Source: Aestuariivivens sediminis (lineage in GTDB: Bacteria > Bacteroidota > Bacteroidia > Flavobacteriales > Flavobacteriaceae). From it: 64,000 nucleotides of DNA. Numbering within the stretch: position 1 is the first letter of the stretch; each line of letters begins with the position of its first letter. Made by a program: the position numbers and the translations under genes. Shown one piece after another: positions 34,888-43,859 of the stretch. The DNA lies in assembly GCF_022662105.1 (NCBI RefSeq), contig NZ_JAKMCP010000008.1, positions 48,588 to 112,587 on the forward strand, given 5' to 3'. The notes under the pieces were generated by a model. It saw only the letters and a list, made by a program, of their open reading frames with translations. It had not been told where the DNA came from and did no database searches.

Positions 34888-36582
34888 CTAAAGAACCTCA
34901 ACAAAAAGGCCTTCGTCCTTTTTAACAACCTTGGCTACTTTTTTGCCGGTCAGGCCTTTAATGGTTTTGTCCCACTTTTTATTGCTTAAACCCGACAGAC
35001 CTTTGAGAGTGCCCAATTCTATAGGGGAACTCGATTTTAGGAGCTTGAATACCGCCTTTTCATCCTCGCTGAGGTCCACCTGTTTCCGCTCGGGTTTCAT
35101 TTGCGGGAAAAACAAGACTTCCTGTATGGATTGGTTATTGGTTAAAAACATAATCAATCGATCCATCCCAATACCCATACCCGAGGTTGGGGGCATACCA
35201 TACTCCAAAGCCCGCAAAAAGTCATAGTCAATGGTGGCTGTCGCTTCATCATCCCCTTTTTGGGCCAATTCCATTTGGTGTTCAAAGCGCTGGCGTTGGT
35301 CAATGGGATCGTTTAATTCGGAATAGGCGTTGGCAACTTCCTTACCGCAAATCATCAATTCAAAGCGTTCTGTTAATTCCGAATTCGTACGGTGTTCCTT
35401 GCATAAGGGACTCATTTCCTTTGGGTAGTCGGTAATAAAGGTGGGCTGTATGTAATGGCTTTCACATTTTTCACCAAAGATCTCATCTATTAACTTTCCT
35501 TTGCCCATAGTGTCGTCGACTTCGATGCCCATATCTTTGGCGGCTTGCCTTATTTCAGCTTCACTTTTGCCGATAATATCAAATCCGGTAAAGGCCTTTA
35601 TGGAATCGGCCATGGTTACTCTGGTATAGGGCGCCTTAAAATCGATATCGTGCTTACCAAAAGTTACTTTGGTAGTGCCGTTAACCGCCAGGGCACAATG
35701 CTCCAATAAACGTTCACAAAAACCCATCATCCAGTTGTAATCTTTGTAGGCCACATAGATTTCCATAGCTGTAAACTCGGGGTTATGGGTACGATCCATT
35801 CCCTCGTTACGGAAGTTTTTGGAGAACTCGTAAACCCCATCAAATCCCCCCACGATTAAACGCTTCAAGTACAATTCGTTAGCGATTCGCAGGTAGAGGG
35901 GGATATCCAACGCATTATGGTGGGTTACAAACGGTCGTGCGGCCGCTCCACCCGCTATAGGCTGCAATACGGGAGTTTCTACTTCAAAATAACCGGCATC
36001 ATTAAAAAATTGACGCATGGCATTGAACAATTTGGTACGCTTTACAAAAATGGTTTTAACATGGGGATTGACCACCAAATCAGCATACCGCTGGCGGTAG
36101 CGTAATTCTGGATCATCAAATTTATCGTGAAGGTTTCCTTCCGCGTCCAGTTTTGGTAAGGGCAGGGGTTTTAGGGCCTTACTCAATATGGTAAAGTCTT
36201 TAACCATAACCGTCTTTTCACCAACTTTAGTGGTAAACAATTCGCCTTCTATTCCTATGAAATCTCCTATATCTAAGAGTCTCTTGTAAATGGTATTGTA
36301 TTTCGTCTTATCGTCACCGGAACAAATCTCATCTCTGTTAAAATACAACTGGATACGTCCTTCGGCATCCTGTAGTTCTGCAAAACTGGCATTCCCCTGT
36401 ATGCGTCGGGACATTAACCGCCCTGCAATAATCACTTTATGCCCTGCTTTAAAATTGGATTTTATCGATTTTGAAGTGTCCTTTACAGGGTATACATCTG
36501 CCGGGTATGGATTAATACCCATTTCGCGTAATTTTGTTAATTTATCTCTCCTAACAAGTTCTTGCTCTGATAATTGCGACAT
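34888..36582 (-). CDS. lysS: lysyl-tRNA synthetase, class II
   Basis: A 564-residue class II synthetase that charges tRNA-Lys. The OB-fold anticodon domain is N-terminal (VIIAGRLMSRRIQGNASFAEL). Motif 2 is visible around FRNEGMDRTHNPEFT and motif 3 in GIGMDRLIMFLTNN. After the synthetase body there is an extension of about 65 residues (DEKAVFKLLKSSSPIELGTL to LFVEVL), common in Flavobacteriia and resembling a small winged-helix unit. The frame continues upstream to 36624, but a -7 box lies at 36619-36612, so MSQLSEQELVRR at 36582 is the start. A degenerate second copy of the extension exists at 25105-25254. Confidence 0.96.
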   Translation of the reverse strand: MSQLSEQELVRRDKLTKLREMGINPYPADVYPVKDTSKSIKSNFKAGHKVIIAGRLMSRRIQGNASFAELQDAEGRIQLYFNRDEICSGDDKTKYNTIYKRLLDIGDFIGIEGELFTTKVGEKTVMVKDFTILSKALKPLPLPKLDAEGNLHDKFDDPELRYRQRYADLVVNPHVKTIFVKRTKLFNAMRQFFNDAGYFEVETPVLQPIAGGAAARPFVTHHNALDIPLYLRIANELYLKRLIVGGFDGVYEFSKNFRNEGMDRTHNPEFTAMEIYVAYKDYNWMMGFCERLLEHCALAVNGTTKVTFGKHDIDFKAPYTRVTMADSIKAFTGFDIIGKSEAEIRQAAKDMGIEVDDTMGKGKLIDEIFGEKCESHYIQPTFITDYPKEMSPLCKEHRTNSELTERFELMICGKEVANAYSELNDPIDQRQRFEHQMELAQKGDDEATATIDYDFLRALEYGMPPTSGMGIGMDRLIMFLTNNQSIQEVLFFPQMKPERKQVDLSEDEKAVFKLLKSSSPIELGTLKGLSGLSNKKWDKTIKGLTGKKVAKVVKKDEGLFVEVL

Positions 36583-36611
36583 GCTTTTAAAACGTTGTAA
36601 AATTATTGGCG

Positions 36612-36619
36612 CAAAGATA
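36612..36619 (-). promoter_or_regulatory. -7 promoter box of lysS
   Basis: The minus-strand sequence is TATCTTTG, an exact TAnnTTTG match, 29 bases before the ATG at 36582. It excludes the upstream in-frame starts. Confidence 0.5.
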
Positions 36620-36726
36620 AACATTTGAATTACGATTTGTGATTTAAGGCTAATGATTTTTAATGAGCCTGTAACAAATGGAAGTTATTAGCGTCATATG
36701 GGTGTCCTAATTAAACCTAAAATGGC

Positions 36727-36885
36727 ATGAGTTTTTGGAGAGTTCTACTATCGATTATTTGTCCGCCCCTAGCAGTCCTGGATAAGGGTTGCGGATCTAT
36801 ATTTATTGTCTTTTTACTTTGGCTTTGCGGTTGGGTACCGGGGGTTATTGCAGCGCTGGTTATTTTAAACAATCCAAAGCGTTAA
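36727..36885 (+). CDS. YqaE/Pmp3 family small membrane protein
   Basis: A 52-residue protein, two membrane helices long: MSFWRVLLSIICPPLAVLDK, then GCGSIFIVFLLWLCGWVPGV, then IAALVILNNPKR. The CPP-LAV pattern followed by a W-PG--HA/AL-type second helix is the YqaE/Pmp3 (UPF0057) signature; these stress-linked proteolipids sit in the inner membrane. It is intact, ATG to TAA, and lies between divergently read lysS and lipB. It is short and easily overlooked. The upstream ATG at 36727 is the only start. The function in bacteria is not settled. Confidence 0.85.
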   Translation: MSFWRVLLSIICPPLAVLDKGCGSIFIVFLLWLCGWVPGVIAALVILNNPKR

Positions 36886-37015
36886 AACACAACCCCTCTT
36901 TTTATTCTAAATGCAAGTGTAAAGGCATATCGCTATCAATTCTGCAGGCATTTTTTTAATCCTTAATCGGTATTATCATTAAGGTTTGGTGATTATGTAA
37001 ATGAAAAATTTCACG

Positions 37016-37023
37016 TACTTTTG
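37016..37023 (+). promoter_or_regulatory. -7 promoter box of lipB
   Basis: TACTTTTG matches TAnnTTTG. It is followed by six bases and the ATG at 37030, so the transcript probably starts at or next to the ATG. It overlaps the in-frame TTG at 37021, ruling that start out. Confidence 0.55.
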
Positions 37024-37029
37024 CAGCCT

Positions 37030-37734
37030 ATGAATAAACAAGTCATTCTGCAGGATTTAGGGTTTAAGGATTACAAACAAACTTGGGATTACCAGGAGGA
37101 ATTGTTTAGGGGTATTGTGGATACCAAGATTAAAAACCGACACGAGGAAACGTCCTTAAAAACCAACAATTACTTTTTGTTTGTAGAGCATCCTCATGTG
37201 TATACCTTAGGCAAGAGTGGTGATTTTTCAAATCTACTTTTAAATGAAGCCCAACTCACCGAAAAGGGGGCTGCCTTTTATAAAATAAATCGTGGTGGGG
37301 ATATCACCTATCATGGACCCGGACAAATTGTAGGCTATCCTATTTTAGACCTTGAAAATTTCTTTACTGATATTCATAAATACCTTCGTTTACTAGAGGA
37401 AATGATCATATTAACTTTAAGCGAATTCGGTATTGAGGCCTCAAGGAGTAAAGGGGAAACGGGGGTATGGCTTGATGTGGGGACACCTTTTGCACGCAAA
37501 ATTTGTGCTATGGGAGTGCGTGCAAGCCGATGGGTAACCATGCATGGTTTTGCCCTTAATGTGAACGCCGATTTGGGTTATTTTGATAATATTATTCCTT
37601 GTGGAATACGCGGGAAGTCGGTCACCTCCCTGAATGTTGAACTGGGCTTGGAAAACGTCGATCTCGAAGAGGTTAAGGAAAAATTACTAAAGCATTTTAC
37701 AGCACTTTTTGAAGCAGAATGGGCAAAGGAATAG
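37030..37734 (+). CDS. lipB: octanoyl-[ACP]:protein N-octanoyltransferase
   Basis: A 234-residue LipB, which moves octanoyl groups from acyl carrier protein to lipoyl domains in lipoic acid synthesis. The marks are the substrate loop RGGDITYHGPGQIVGYP (about residues 92-108) and the catalytic Cys in IIPCGIRGKSVTS (about 190-202), with the family Lys in the same block. The ATG 37030 is fixed by the promoter box, giving a probable leaderless mRNA. It stands next to lysS (divergent), a common arrangement in Flavobacteriaceae, and converges with the ACBP gene across 4 bases. Confidence 0.95.
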   Translation: MNKQVILQDLGFKDYKQTWDYQEELFRGIVDTKIKNRHEETSLKTNNYFLFVEHPHVYTLGKSGDFSNLLLNEAQLTEKGAAFYKINRGGDITYHGPGQIVGYPILDLENFFTDIHKYLRLLEEMIILTLSEFGIEASRSKGETGVWLDVGTPFARKICAMGVRASRWVTMHGFALNVNADLGYFDNIIPCGIRGKSVTSLNVELGLENVDLEEVKEKLLKHFTALFEAEWAKE

Positions 37735-37738
37735 GCTA

Positions 37739-38005
37739 TTATTTCCTATATAGAAAGTAATTATTAACCAGTTCGATATATTTTTTTTTGGCTTCCTTTG
37801 GACTTATTTTTTGCACCTGAAACAGGGCATTGGTTTTAAAAGCATTAATAATGGGTTTCTTACTGCTGGGTTTACTATAATTGTTTGTCGCTTTTTTATA
37901 ATAAGCATAAAGCTTTAATAGCGTATCAGCGGGAAAGGGCCCTGTGTATGCGTTGACACGCTGTACAGCTTCTTCAAATGCTATGTCTAGATCGGTTTTA
38001 GTCAT
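37739..38005 (-). CDS. acyl-CoA-binding protein (ACBP)
   Basis: An 88-residue four-helix ACBP that would carry long-chain acyl-CoA in the cytoplasm. The signature LLKLYAYYKKATNN (about residues 25-38; family form LKLYxLYKQAT) is visible, as is the C-terminal EAKKKYIELVNNYF helix. Length equals typical ACBPs. The start overlaps the 3' end of psd by 8 bases, so it is the last gene of the cdsA-psd-ACBP set and may feed acyl-CoA into lipid metabolism. It is convergent with lipB. Confidence 0.87.
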   Translation of the reverse strand: MTKTDLDIAFEEAVQRVNAYTGPFPADTLLKLYAYYKKATNNYSKPSSKKPIINAFKTNALFQVQKISPKEAKKKYIELVNNYFLYRK

Positions 38006-38654
38006 GGATTGTTGCTATAACACTTTCACCACCTTTAACTTTTTGGCCTAGGCCTACTTTAATTGTTGCATTTAAGGGCAACAGCACGTCTACCCTTGAA
38101 CCAAATTTAATAAATCCGGAATCTTCACCTTGAATCACCTTATGGTTTTCTTTGGCATAATTTACAATACGTTTAGCCAGCGCACCGGCAATTTGACGAT
38201 ACAAAACTTTGCCGAACGCTTGATTTTCCAATACTACAGTAGTCCGTTCGTTTTCTTCACTCGCTTTAGGATGCCATGCAACGCGGTACTTACCGGGATG
38301 GTATTTGCTGAAAATAACCTGACCACTGGCAGGATATCGCGTAACATGAACATTTATGGGAGACATAAATATACTTATCTGTAAACGACTGTCTTTAAAA
38401 TATTCTTTTTCAAATACTTCTTCGATAACCACAACCTTACCATCAACAGGCGATACAACAGTTCCGTCGTTAACTTGAGCTTTACGCTTGGGATTTCTAA
38501 AAAATTGTAAAATGATGATTAAAAAAAGAAGAAGCGATAGCGTTATAGTTAATCGCAACCATGGTATATTAACAAAATAATCCGTCAATAGCACCCCTGC
38601 TGCAACGACTATGAAAGTGATGATAATGATCTGATGCCCTTCCTTATGAAACAT
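37998..38654 (-). CDS. psd: phosphatidylserine decarboxylase family protein
   Basis: A 218-residue short-form decarboxylase that makes phosphatidylethanolamine. Two N-terminal membrane segments (about 9-27 and 33-50) are followed by the catalytic part: VSPVDGKVV (68-76), PINVHVTRYPASGQV and the self-cleavage site KFGSRVDVLLP, where the pyruvoyl group forms at the Ser of FGS. The product splits itself into two chains. It overlaps cdsA by 11 bases and the ACBP gene by 8, so the set is translationally coupled. Confidence 0.93.
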   Translation of the reverse strand: MFHKEGHQIIIITFIVVAAGVLLTDYFVNIPWLRLTITLSLLLFLIIILQFFRNPKRKAQVNDGTVVSPVDGKVVVIEEVFEKEYFKDSRLQISIFMSPINVHVTRYPASGQVIFSKYHPGKYRVAWHPKASEENERTTVVLENQAFGKVLYRQIAGALAKRIVNYAKENHKVIQGEDSGFIKFGSRVDVLLPLNATIKVGLGQKVKGGESVIATIHD

Positions 38655-39465
38655 ACTTTAATATTCTTAGGAATAAATATATAAAGGGTGCCGCAAAAAT
38701 AATACTGTCCAATCGGTCCAGTAATCCACCATGGCCTGGCATGATAATGCCGCTGTCCTTTACTTGTGCCTGTCGTTTAAATTTGGATTCTACTAAATCG
38801 CCTAACGTCCCAAATACACTTACAATTATGGCTATAATGAGCCAGCTTGTAAAACCTAAGGACAGGGTAAAGGTAGTAATAAAATAGCTTGCAATACATG
38901 AAAAAAACAGACCTCCTAGAAATCCTTCAACAGTTTTTTTAGGAGATATTTTTTCAAAGAGTTTTTGTTTACCAAAATTTTTGCCAATTAAGTAGGCAAA
39001 GGAATCGTTAACCCAAACCAAAATAAAGGTGCCCAATAAAATGGTTGGGTTATAGGTTGGATAATAATTGGTAATTAAAACCAGAAAAACAAATCCGCTG
39101 GATAAATAAAACGTTGTAAGAATAAATCTTTTCGTGCTAAATAGGGGAATGATTTTTTCTGAAAACAGATCCTTAATTAAAAACAATTGAACAAAAATAG
39201 TCAATACCATTAAAATTTGCGTGGCTTCGTCAAGACCCCCATTGGATTGCAAAACTTCTTGCCAATACCCAAAAATACCATAAAGGATGATAAAAATGAA
39301 AAATGGAATTTTACTTTTAAGCTGAATGAGCTTTTTAAATTCCATAAGACATATGATACCGAAAACAAAAAAAAGGATCAGTAAGGCCTGTTCTGAATAC
39401 AAACACGATATTAATAGGATAATATAAATTATGCCGGACAATCCCCGAATAATAAATTCCTTCAT
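38644..39465 (-). CDS. cdsA: phosphatidate cytidylyltransferase
   Basis: A 273-residue polytopic inner-membrane enzyme with about eight membrane segments that makes CDP-diacylglycerol. The family signature lies near the C-terminus: GDLVESKFKRQAQVKDSG, then MPGHGGLLDRLDSIIF. The start is one base behind the LUD gene's stop and its 3' end overlaps psd, forming a phospholipid synthesis operon. The first ATG is used. No irregularity is seen. Confidence 0.95.
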   Translation of the reverse strand: MKEFIIRGLSGIIYIILLISCLYSEQALLILFFVFGIICLMEFKKLIQLKSKIPFFIFIILYGIFGYWQEVLQSNGGLDEATQILMVLTIFVQLFLIKDLFSEKIIPLFSTKRFILTTFYLSSGFVFLVLITNYYPTYNPTILLGTFILVWVNDSFAYLIGKNFGKQKLFEKISPKKTVEGFLGGLFFSCIASYFITTFTLSLGFTSWLIIAIIVSVFGTLGDLVESKFKRQAQVKDSGIIMPGHGGLLDRLDSIIFAAPFIYLFLRILKYVS

Positions 39466-39466
39466 T

Positions 39467-40075
39467 CTACAAGTCTTCTAGAAGTAACAGGTATAAATTC
39501 TTTGCACTACTACCATAACTCAAAAAGTCTTTTTCATCGGCAGATTTAAAATGTTTAATGGTCGTAATATTGGTTGGTATTTTTTGTCTGCTTTTAGTTT
39601 TTATAACGCGAAGCCCTTCTCCAATACTTTCAACAATTTGACTTGTGGTTGCGAAAACCACAAAATTAAAGGGTAATTCGGGTAACTTTTTTTCAAAAAT
39701 CTGCTTGGATGAGATGAGTAAAGAACCGTCGTTGGCAATGAGGTTTTCACAAGTGGTTAAGAAAAAGGTCGCTTCACTAATTTTACGTGTTGCTATTAAA
39801 TGGGAGTCTTTAAATTTAGTTTGCAATCGCTCATCCAAAATCAATACTTTTTTTTCTTCCCATTGATTTTCAGTTATGATATTTTGCAAGTTTTGAAAAA
39901 TTTCGTCTAAGTTTTCACAATACAAAAATTTGCCGCCATTAGATTTAAAGTTTATGGTAAACCTTTCGTCTATGGGCAACTTGATTTCCGGCATGTATTT
40001 ACTTCTTTCGTTCGATTTTAATTCCTCATCTTTATCTTTAGATTTAAAACCAAAAATTTTTCTAAAAAGACTCAT
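39467..40075 (-). CDS. LUD domain protein (lactate utilisation-like)
   Basis: A 202-residue protein with a C-terminal LUD-type fold: ISEATFFLTTCENLIANDGS near 99-118 and the later FVVFATTSQIVESI block. LUD domains are found in LutB/LutC of lactate oxidation, but single-domain copies like this one, located before cdsA in Bacteroidota, have no known function. The basic N-terminal 30 residues (KIFGFKSKDKDEELKSNERS) are probably flexible. The start at 40075 is 1-2 bases upstream of cdsA in the same operon. A terminator of ftsH lies ahead. Confidence 0.7.
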   Translation of the reverse strand: MSLFRKIFGFKSKDKDEELKSNERSKYMPEIKLPIDERFTINFKSNGGKFLYCENLDEIFQNLQNIITENQWEEKKVLILDERLQTKFKDSHLIATRKISEATFFLTTCENLIANDGSLLISSKQIFEKKLPELPFNFVVFATTSQIVESIGEGLRVIKTKSRQKIPTNITTIKHFKSADEKDFLSYGSSAKNLYLLLLEDL

Positions 40076-40122
40076 TTAGATAGTGCTATTACTCAATTAC
40101 ATCTTGGGGCTTATCAAATATA

Positions 40123-40162
40123 AAAAATCTTAAACTAACCATAGGGTTAATTTAAGATTTTT
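40123..40162 (-). terminator. terminator behind ftsH
   Basis: A twelve-base perfect stem AAAAATCTTAAA (40123-40134) / TTTAAGATTTTT (40151-40162) with an inner 5-base TAACC/GGTTA stem. On the minus strand a T-rich tail (ATATTTG) follows. It separates ftsH from the LUD gene. Confidence 0.65.
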
Positions 40163-40194
40163 ACTGCTAGCTCAGAAAATAAAGCGAATTCGAT

Positions 40195-42138
40195 CTATTT
40201 TTCCTCAGGGTTTCCCTCTTCCTTTTCAAAAGCGCGTTTGCCAAATATTTTTTCCAGGTTGTCCTTAAATATGACTTCTTTATCAAGCAAGACCTCTGCC
40301 AGCTGTGTTAATTTATCTTTATTTTCTTCTAATATTTTGATTGCACGTTGATACTGTTTTTCTATGATACTTGATATTTCCTTATCTATTAATTCTGCTG
40401 TTTGCTCACTGTAAGGTTTTGTGAAGCCGTAGTCTCCTTGTCCTGATGAATCATAGTAAGTCAGGTTACCTATCTTATCACTTAAGCCATATATGGTGAC
40501 CATGGCTCTGGCTTGTTTGGTTACTTTTTCCAGGTCACTAAGTGCCCCTGTTGAAATTTCATTGAAAATGACTTTCTCGGCAGCCCGACCACCCAAGGCA
40601 GCACACATTTCGTCCAGCATTTGTTCGGGTCGAACAATCAAGCGTTCTTCGGGTAAATACCAGGCTGCACCCAGGGAGCGCCCTCGAGGGACGATGGTAA
40701 CTTTAACCAGTGGTGCCGCATGCTCTAACATCCAACTCACCGTCGCATGTCCGGCTTCGTGATAGGCAACGGCCTTTTTCTCATTAGGGGTAATAATTTT
40801 ATTTTTCTTTTCTAAACCACCAATTATTCTATCCACAGCATCCAAAAAGTCCTGCTTATCAACGGCCTTTTTTCCATTTCTTGCAGCTATTAACGCGGCT
40901 TCATTACAAACATTGGCAATATCTGCACCCGAGAACCCTGGTGTTTGCTTGGCTAAGAAATCGGTATCCAGATCCTTAGATTTTTTAAGTGGCCTTAAAT
41001 GCACTTCAAAAATTTCTTTTCGCTCTCGCAAATCCGGTAAATCAACAAAAATTTGTCTGTCGAATCGTCCGGCACGCATCAAGGCTTTGTCTAAAATATC
41101 GGCTCTGTTGGTCGCTGCTATAACAATAACATTGGCATTGGTACCAAAGCCATCCATTTCTGTCAATAACTGATTCAGGGTATTTTCACGTTCGTCGTTA
41201 CTTCCGGAGATGGCATTTTTACCTCTTGCCCGACCAATGGCATCAATTTCGTCTATAAAAATAATGGATGGTGATTTTTCTTTCGCCTGTTTAAACAGAT
41301 CGCGAACCCGTGATGCACCGACACCCACAAACATTTCCACAAAGTCAGATCCCGACAGTGAAAAGAAAGGTACTTTCGCTTCACCCGCTACGGCACGTGC
41401 CAACAAGGTTTTTCCTGTTCCCGGAGGACCGACCAATAGTGCGCCCTTCGGAATTTTACCTCCTAAAGTGGTATATTTTTCAGGATATTTTAGAAAATCT
41501 ACAATCTCCTGAACCTCTTCCTTAGCACCTTCTAAACCGGCTACATCTTTAAATGTTGTTTTGACTTCGGTATTTTGGTCGAACAATTTCGCCTTGGATT
41601 TTCCAATATTGAATATCTGTCCGCCAGCACCTCCACCGGCACCCCCCGACATACGGCGCATAATAAAGATCCAAACCGCAATTAATAAGATGAAAGGGAG
41701 GATACTCATCAGTAGATTTCCCCATTCATTGGTTTCCGTATCAAATTTTACAACCGGCTTGGTGGTTAAGTCTTCGGTAATTTCATTTAGTTCATTTTCA
41801 AAATTTTGAAGGTCACCAAATTCAAATTTATAATTGGGAAGCCTTGTTGCCGAGGGAATAAATGATTGCGGCTTTGATTTTTTGTGAATTTCCTTTTCCT
41901 GAGCTTGCTTGGTTAAATAAACCTTGGCAACCCGTGTGTTTTTTATAATATCTACCCTTTCAACGTCACCATCTTTCAAATATTTAAAAAAATCGGCAGG
42001 AGTTGTACTGTTGCCATCTTGATAAGCACTGCCACTGAATAGCTGGAATCCCAGGAAAATAGCTATAATGACGCCATAAATCCAGTATGGACTTAATTTT
42101 GGCTTTTTGTCTTTTGAATTTTTATTGTTGTTTGCCAT
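40195..42138 (-). CDS. ftsH: ATP-dependent zinc metalloprotease FtsH
   Basis: A 647-residue membrane AAA protease. The membrane segments lie at about 18-36 and 141-160, with the periplasmic domain between. Walker A GPPGTGKT is at 237-244, Walker B is [11 protein letters not shown], the second region of homology includes [15 protein letters not shown], and the zinc site is HEAGH in [13 protein letters not shown] with a later third ligand. It degrades misassembled membrane proteins and specific regulators. A Gly-rich linker follows the second membrane segment ([13 protein letters not shown]), usual in Bacteroidota. It starts 4 bases behind rsfS, forming an operon. Confidence 0.97.
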   Translation of the reverse strand: MANNNKNSKDKKPKLSPYWIYGVIIAIFLGFQLFSGSAYQDGNSTTPADFFKYLKDGDVERVDIIKNTRVAKVYLTKQAQEKEIHKKSKPQSFIPSATRLPNYKFEFGDLQNFENELNEITEDLTTKPVVKFDTETNEWGNLLMSILPFILLIAVWIFIMRRMSGGAGGGAGGQIFNIGKSKAKLFDQNTEVKTTFKDVAGLEGAKEEVQEIVDFLKYPEKYTTLGGKIPKGALLVGPPGTGKTLLARAVAGEAKVPFFSLSGSDFVEMFVGVGASRVRDLFKQAKEKSPSIIFIDEIDAIGRARGKNAISGSNDERENTLNQLLTEMDGFGTNANVIVIAATNRADILDKALMRAGRFDRQIFVDLPDLRERKEIFEVHLRPLKKSKDLDTDFLAKQTPGFSGADIANVCNEAALIAARNGKKAVDKQDFLDAVDRIIGGLEKKNKIITPNEKKAVAYHEAGHATVSWMLEHAAPLVKVTIVPRGRSLGAAWYLPEERLIVRPEQMLDEMCAALGGRAAEKVIFNEISTGALSDLEKVTKQARAMVTIYGLSDKIGNLTYYDSSGQGDYGFTKPYSEQTAELIDKEISSIIEKQYQRAIKILEENKDKLTQLAEVLLDKEVIFKDNLEKIFGKRAFEKEEGNPEEK

Positions 42139-42141
42139 GTT

Positions 42142-42513
42142 TTAGTAACTCGTTTCTATAACTGTTGTTTTTGCATCTCCCCAAAGGCTTTCTATATCGT
42201 AATACGCCCTAATGTGTTTTTGGAAAACATGTACAACAACATTCACGTAATCGATGAGCACCCATTCAGCATTATCTAAACCTTCAGTGTGCCAAGGATT
42301 ATCCTTTAGTTCCTTACTAACTTTTTTTTGTATTGAATTTACAATAGCGGTCACTTGCGTGTTGGAAGTTCCTTCACATATTATAAAATAATCACAAACC
42401 GTATTTTCAATATCCCTTAAATCTAAAATACTTATTTCTTTGCCTTTAACATCTTCAATCCCGCTTATTATAACCGATATTAATTGGTCTGGACTTATTT
42501 TTTCTTTCGCCAT
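42142..42513 (-). CDS. rsfS: ribosomal silencing factor RsfS
   Basis: A 123-residue RsfS/Iojap protein that binds ribosomal protein uL14 and blocks subunit joining during starvation. The marks are DLRDIENTVCDYFIICEG (45-62), TSNTQVTAIVNSI and NPWHTEGLDNAEWVLIDY, with the family's DYxVVHVFxxxxRxYYxLExLW end (VNVVVHVFQKHIRAYYDIES). It is first in the rsfS-ftsH operon, with a -7 box just upstream. Confidence 0.95.
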   Translation of the reverse strand: MAKEKISPDQLISVIISGIEDVKGKEISILDLRDIENTVCDYFIICEGTSNTQVTAIVNSIQKKVSKELKDNPWHTEGLDNAEWVLIDYVNVVVHVFQKHIRAYYDIESLWGDAKTTVIETSY

Positions 42514-42532
42514 TAATTTTTTTTAATTTGTG

Positions 42533-42540
42533 CAAAGTTA
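42533..42540 (-). promoter_or_regulatory. -7 promoter box of rsfS-ftsH
   Basis: The minus-strand TAACTTTG matches TAnnTTTG. It ends 19 bases before the rsfS ATG (42513). Confidence 0.5.
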
Positions 42541-42606
42541 TTATTTTTTTAGTTCTTTATACTTTAAAATAATCATAAGATTGTAAAGCTTAAAAACCAC
42601 TTGCAC

Positions 42607-43335
42607 ATGCGTATAATCAAACTTGATGCCATCGATTCCACGAATTCATTTTTAAAAAAAATGATTTACCGTGAAGTTGTTGAAGATTATACCGTTGTTG
42701 TTGCCCAATATCAAACACACGGGCGAGGACAAATGGGAACTTCGTGGTCTTCCGATAGGGGTAAAAACCTATTGTTTAGCTTGTTTAAGGATTTGAGTGT
42801 GCATGTGGTTGAATTTCCATTTTATATCAGTATGGCCATTTCACTGGCTATTTTAAGGGCGCTGCAATTCCTTCAAATACCCGATTTAAGCATAAAATGG
42901 CCTAACGACATTTTGTCAGCCGACAAGAAGGTTTGTGGCATTTTAATTGAAAATGTCATAAAAGACAGGTTATACTCTACAATTATTGGGATAGGTGTTA
43001 ATGTTAACCAGATTAAATTTGATCATCTTCCCCAAGCCTCATCTTTAAAAAACATTACAGGTGTTCATTACGATTTGGATGAGGTCTTACACCATATCAT
43101 GACTTTTACTAAAGTGTACTCTCAACTTTTACAGGATGCGCAATACGACGCGGTCAAAGAAGAATATGAATCGTATTTGTTTCGAAAAGATAAGCCGTCA
43201 ACCTTTAGAATGGACAATGGGACCTTGTTTTCCGGGTTTCTAAAGGGAGTTACCAAATATGGCAAACTCATGGTGGCTATCGACGATGGTGTTGTTAAAA
43301 AATATGATTTAAAGGAAATTACCTTAATGTATTAA
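42607..43335 (+). CDS. birA: biotin--[acetyl-CoA-carboxylase] ligase
   Basis: A 242-residue biotin protein ligase without the N-terminal DNA-binding domain of E. coli BirA. Visible marks are DAIDSTNSFLK (about 6-16), QTHGRGQMGTSW (about 37-48, the biotinyl-AMP loop) and IKWPNDIL, then KVCGILIE. It activates biotin and attaches it to carboxyl carrier proteins. The frame opens at TTG 42601, but ATG 42607 with MRIIKLDAIDSTNS is the better start. It is divergent from rsfS. The lack of the HTH means it cannot repress a biotin operon itself. Confidence 0.95.
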   Translation: MRIIKLDAIDSTNSFLKKMIYREVVEDYTVVVAQYQTHGRGQMGTSWSSDRGKNLLFSLFKDLSVHVVEFPFYISMAISLAILRALQFLQIPDLSIKWPNDILSADKKVCGILIENVIKDRLYSTIIGIGVNVNQIKFDHLPQASSLKNITGVHYDLDEVLHHIMTFTKVYSQLLQDAQYDAVKEEYESYLFRKDKPSTFRMDNGTLFSGFLKGVTKYGKLMVAIDDGVVKKYDLKEITLMY

Positions 43336-43383
43336 GGACTTCCATGGTCTTCCCGCCAATGTATAACAGCGTTCTGCCAGCCT

Positions 43384-43785
43384 TTAGGCTGAGATGGCAT
43401 TTGGAATTTTAGTCACAAGGGTTTCTATAAACTTGGTTATGGGACCTTTTATCATCATGGCCATCATGGGGTTAAAATCGCCATTAAACTTTAATTGAAC
43501 TTCGCTCGTGGTGGCATCAATTTCATTGATTTCCCCGGTAAGTGAAAAATCTATTTTACCTCCGGCAGCCCCCAAAACTATGGTGTTGGGAGGATTGACC
43601 TCTTTCTTTTTTAAAATGATTTCCGGCATACCTTTTAAGGCAAACAAAAATTTATCCTCTTCCAGGATTTCAAATTTGCTTATGTTCTCCGGCATTAAAT
43701 CTTCAAAGTTTTTGAGATTGGATAAAAAATTAAAAACGTCGGTTGCCGACTTGTTAACCGTTATATTGGGGGATTCTAAATTCAT
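43384..43785 (-). CDS. SRPBCC family protein
   Basis: A 133-residue START/SRPBCC-like fold protein. The order of strands fits: NITVNKSATDVFNFLSNLKN (about 6-25), the body MPENISKFEILEEDKF and the final amphipathic helix (MMAMMIKGPITKFIETLVTK). Such proteins bind a hydrophobic ligand; the one next to pyrE in flavobacteria has no known ligand. The frame begins 13 residues earlier, but MNLESPNITVNKS (43785) is the sensible start because the upstream residues (WTINQNNKKNT) are low-complexity. It probably forms an operon with pyrE (75-base gap). Confidence 0.8.
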   Translation of the reverse strand: MNLESPNITVNKSATDVFNFLSNLKNFEDLMPENISKFEILEEDKFLFALKGMPEIILKKKEVNPPNTIVLGAAGGKIDFSLTGEINEIDATTSEVQLKFNGDFNPMMAMMIKGPITKFIETLVTKIPNAISA

Positions 43786-43859
43786 AGTGTTCTTCTTGTT
43801 ATTCTGGTTAATGGTCCAGCGCAATCATAATAGCGATAAGACTGTGACTATGATCAGCA

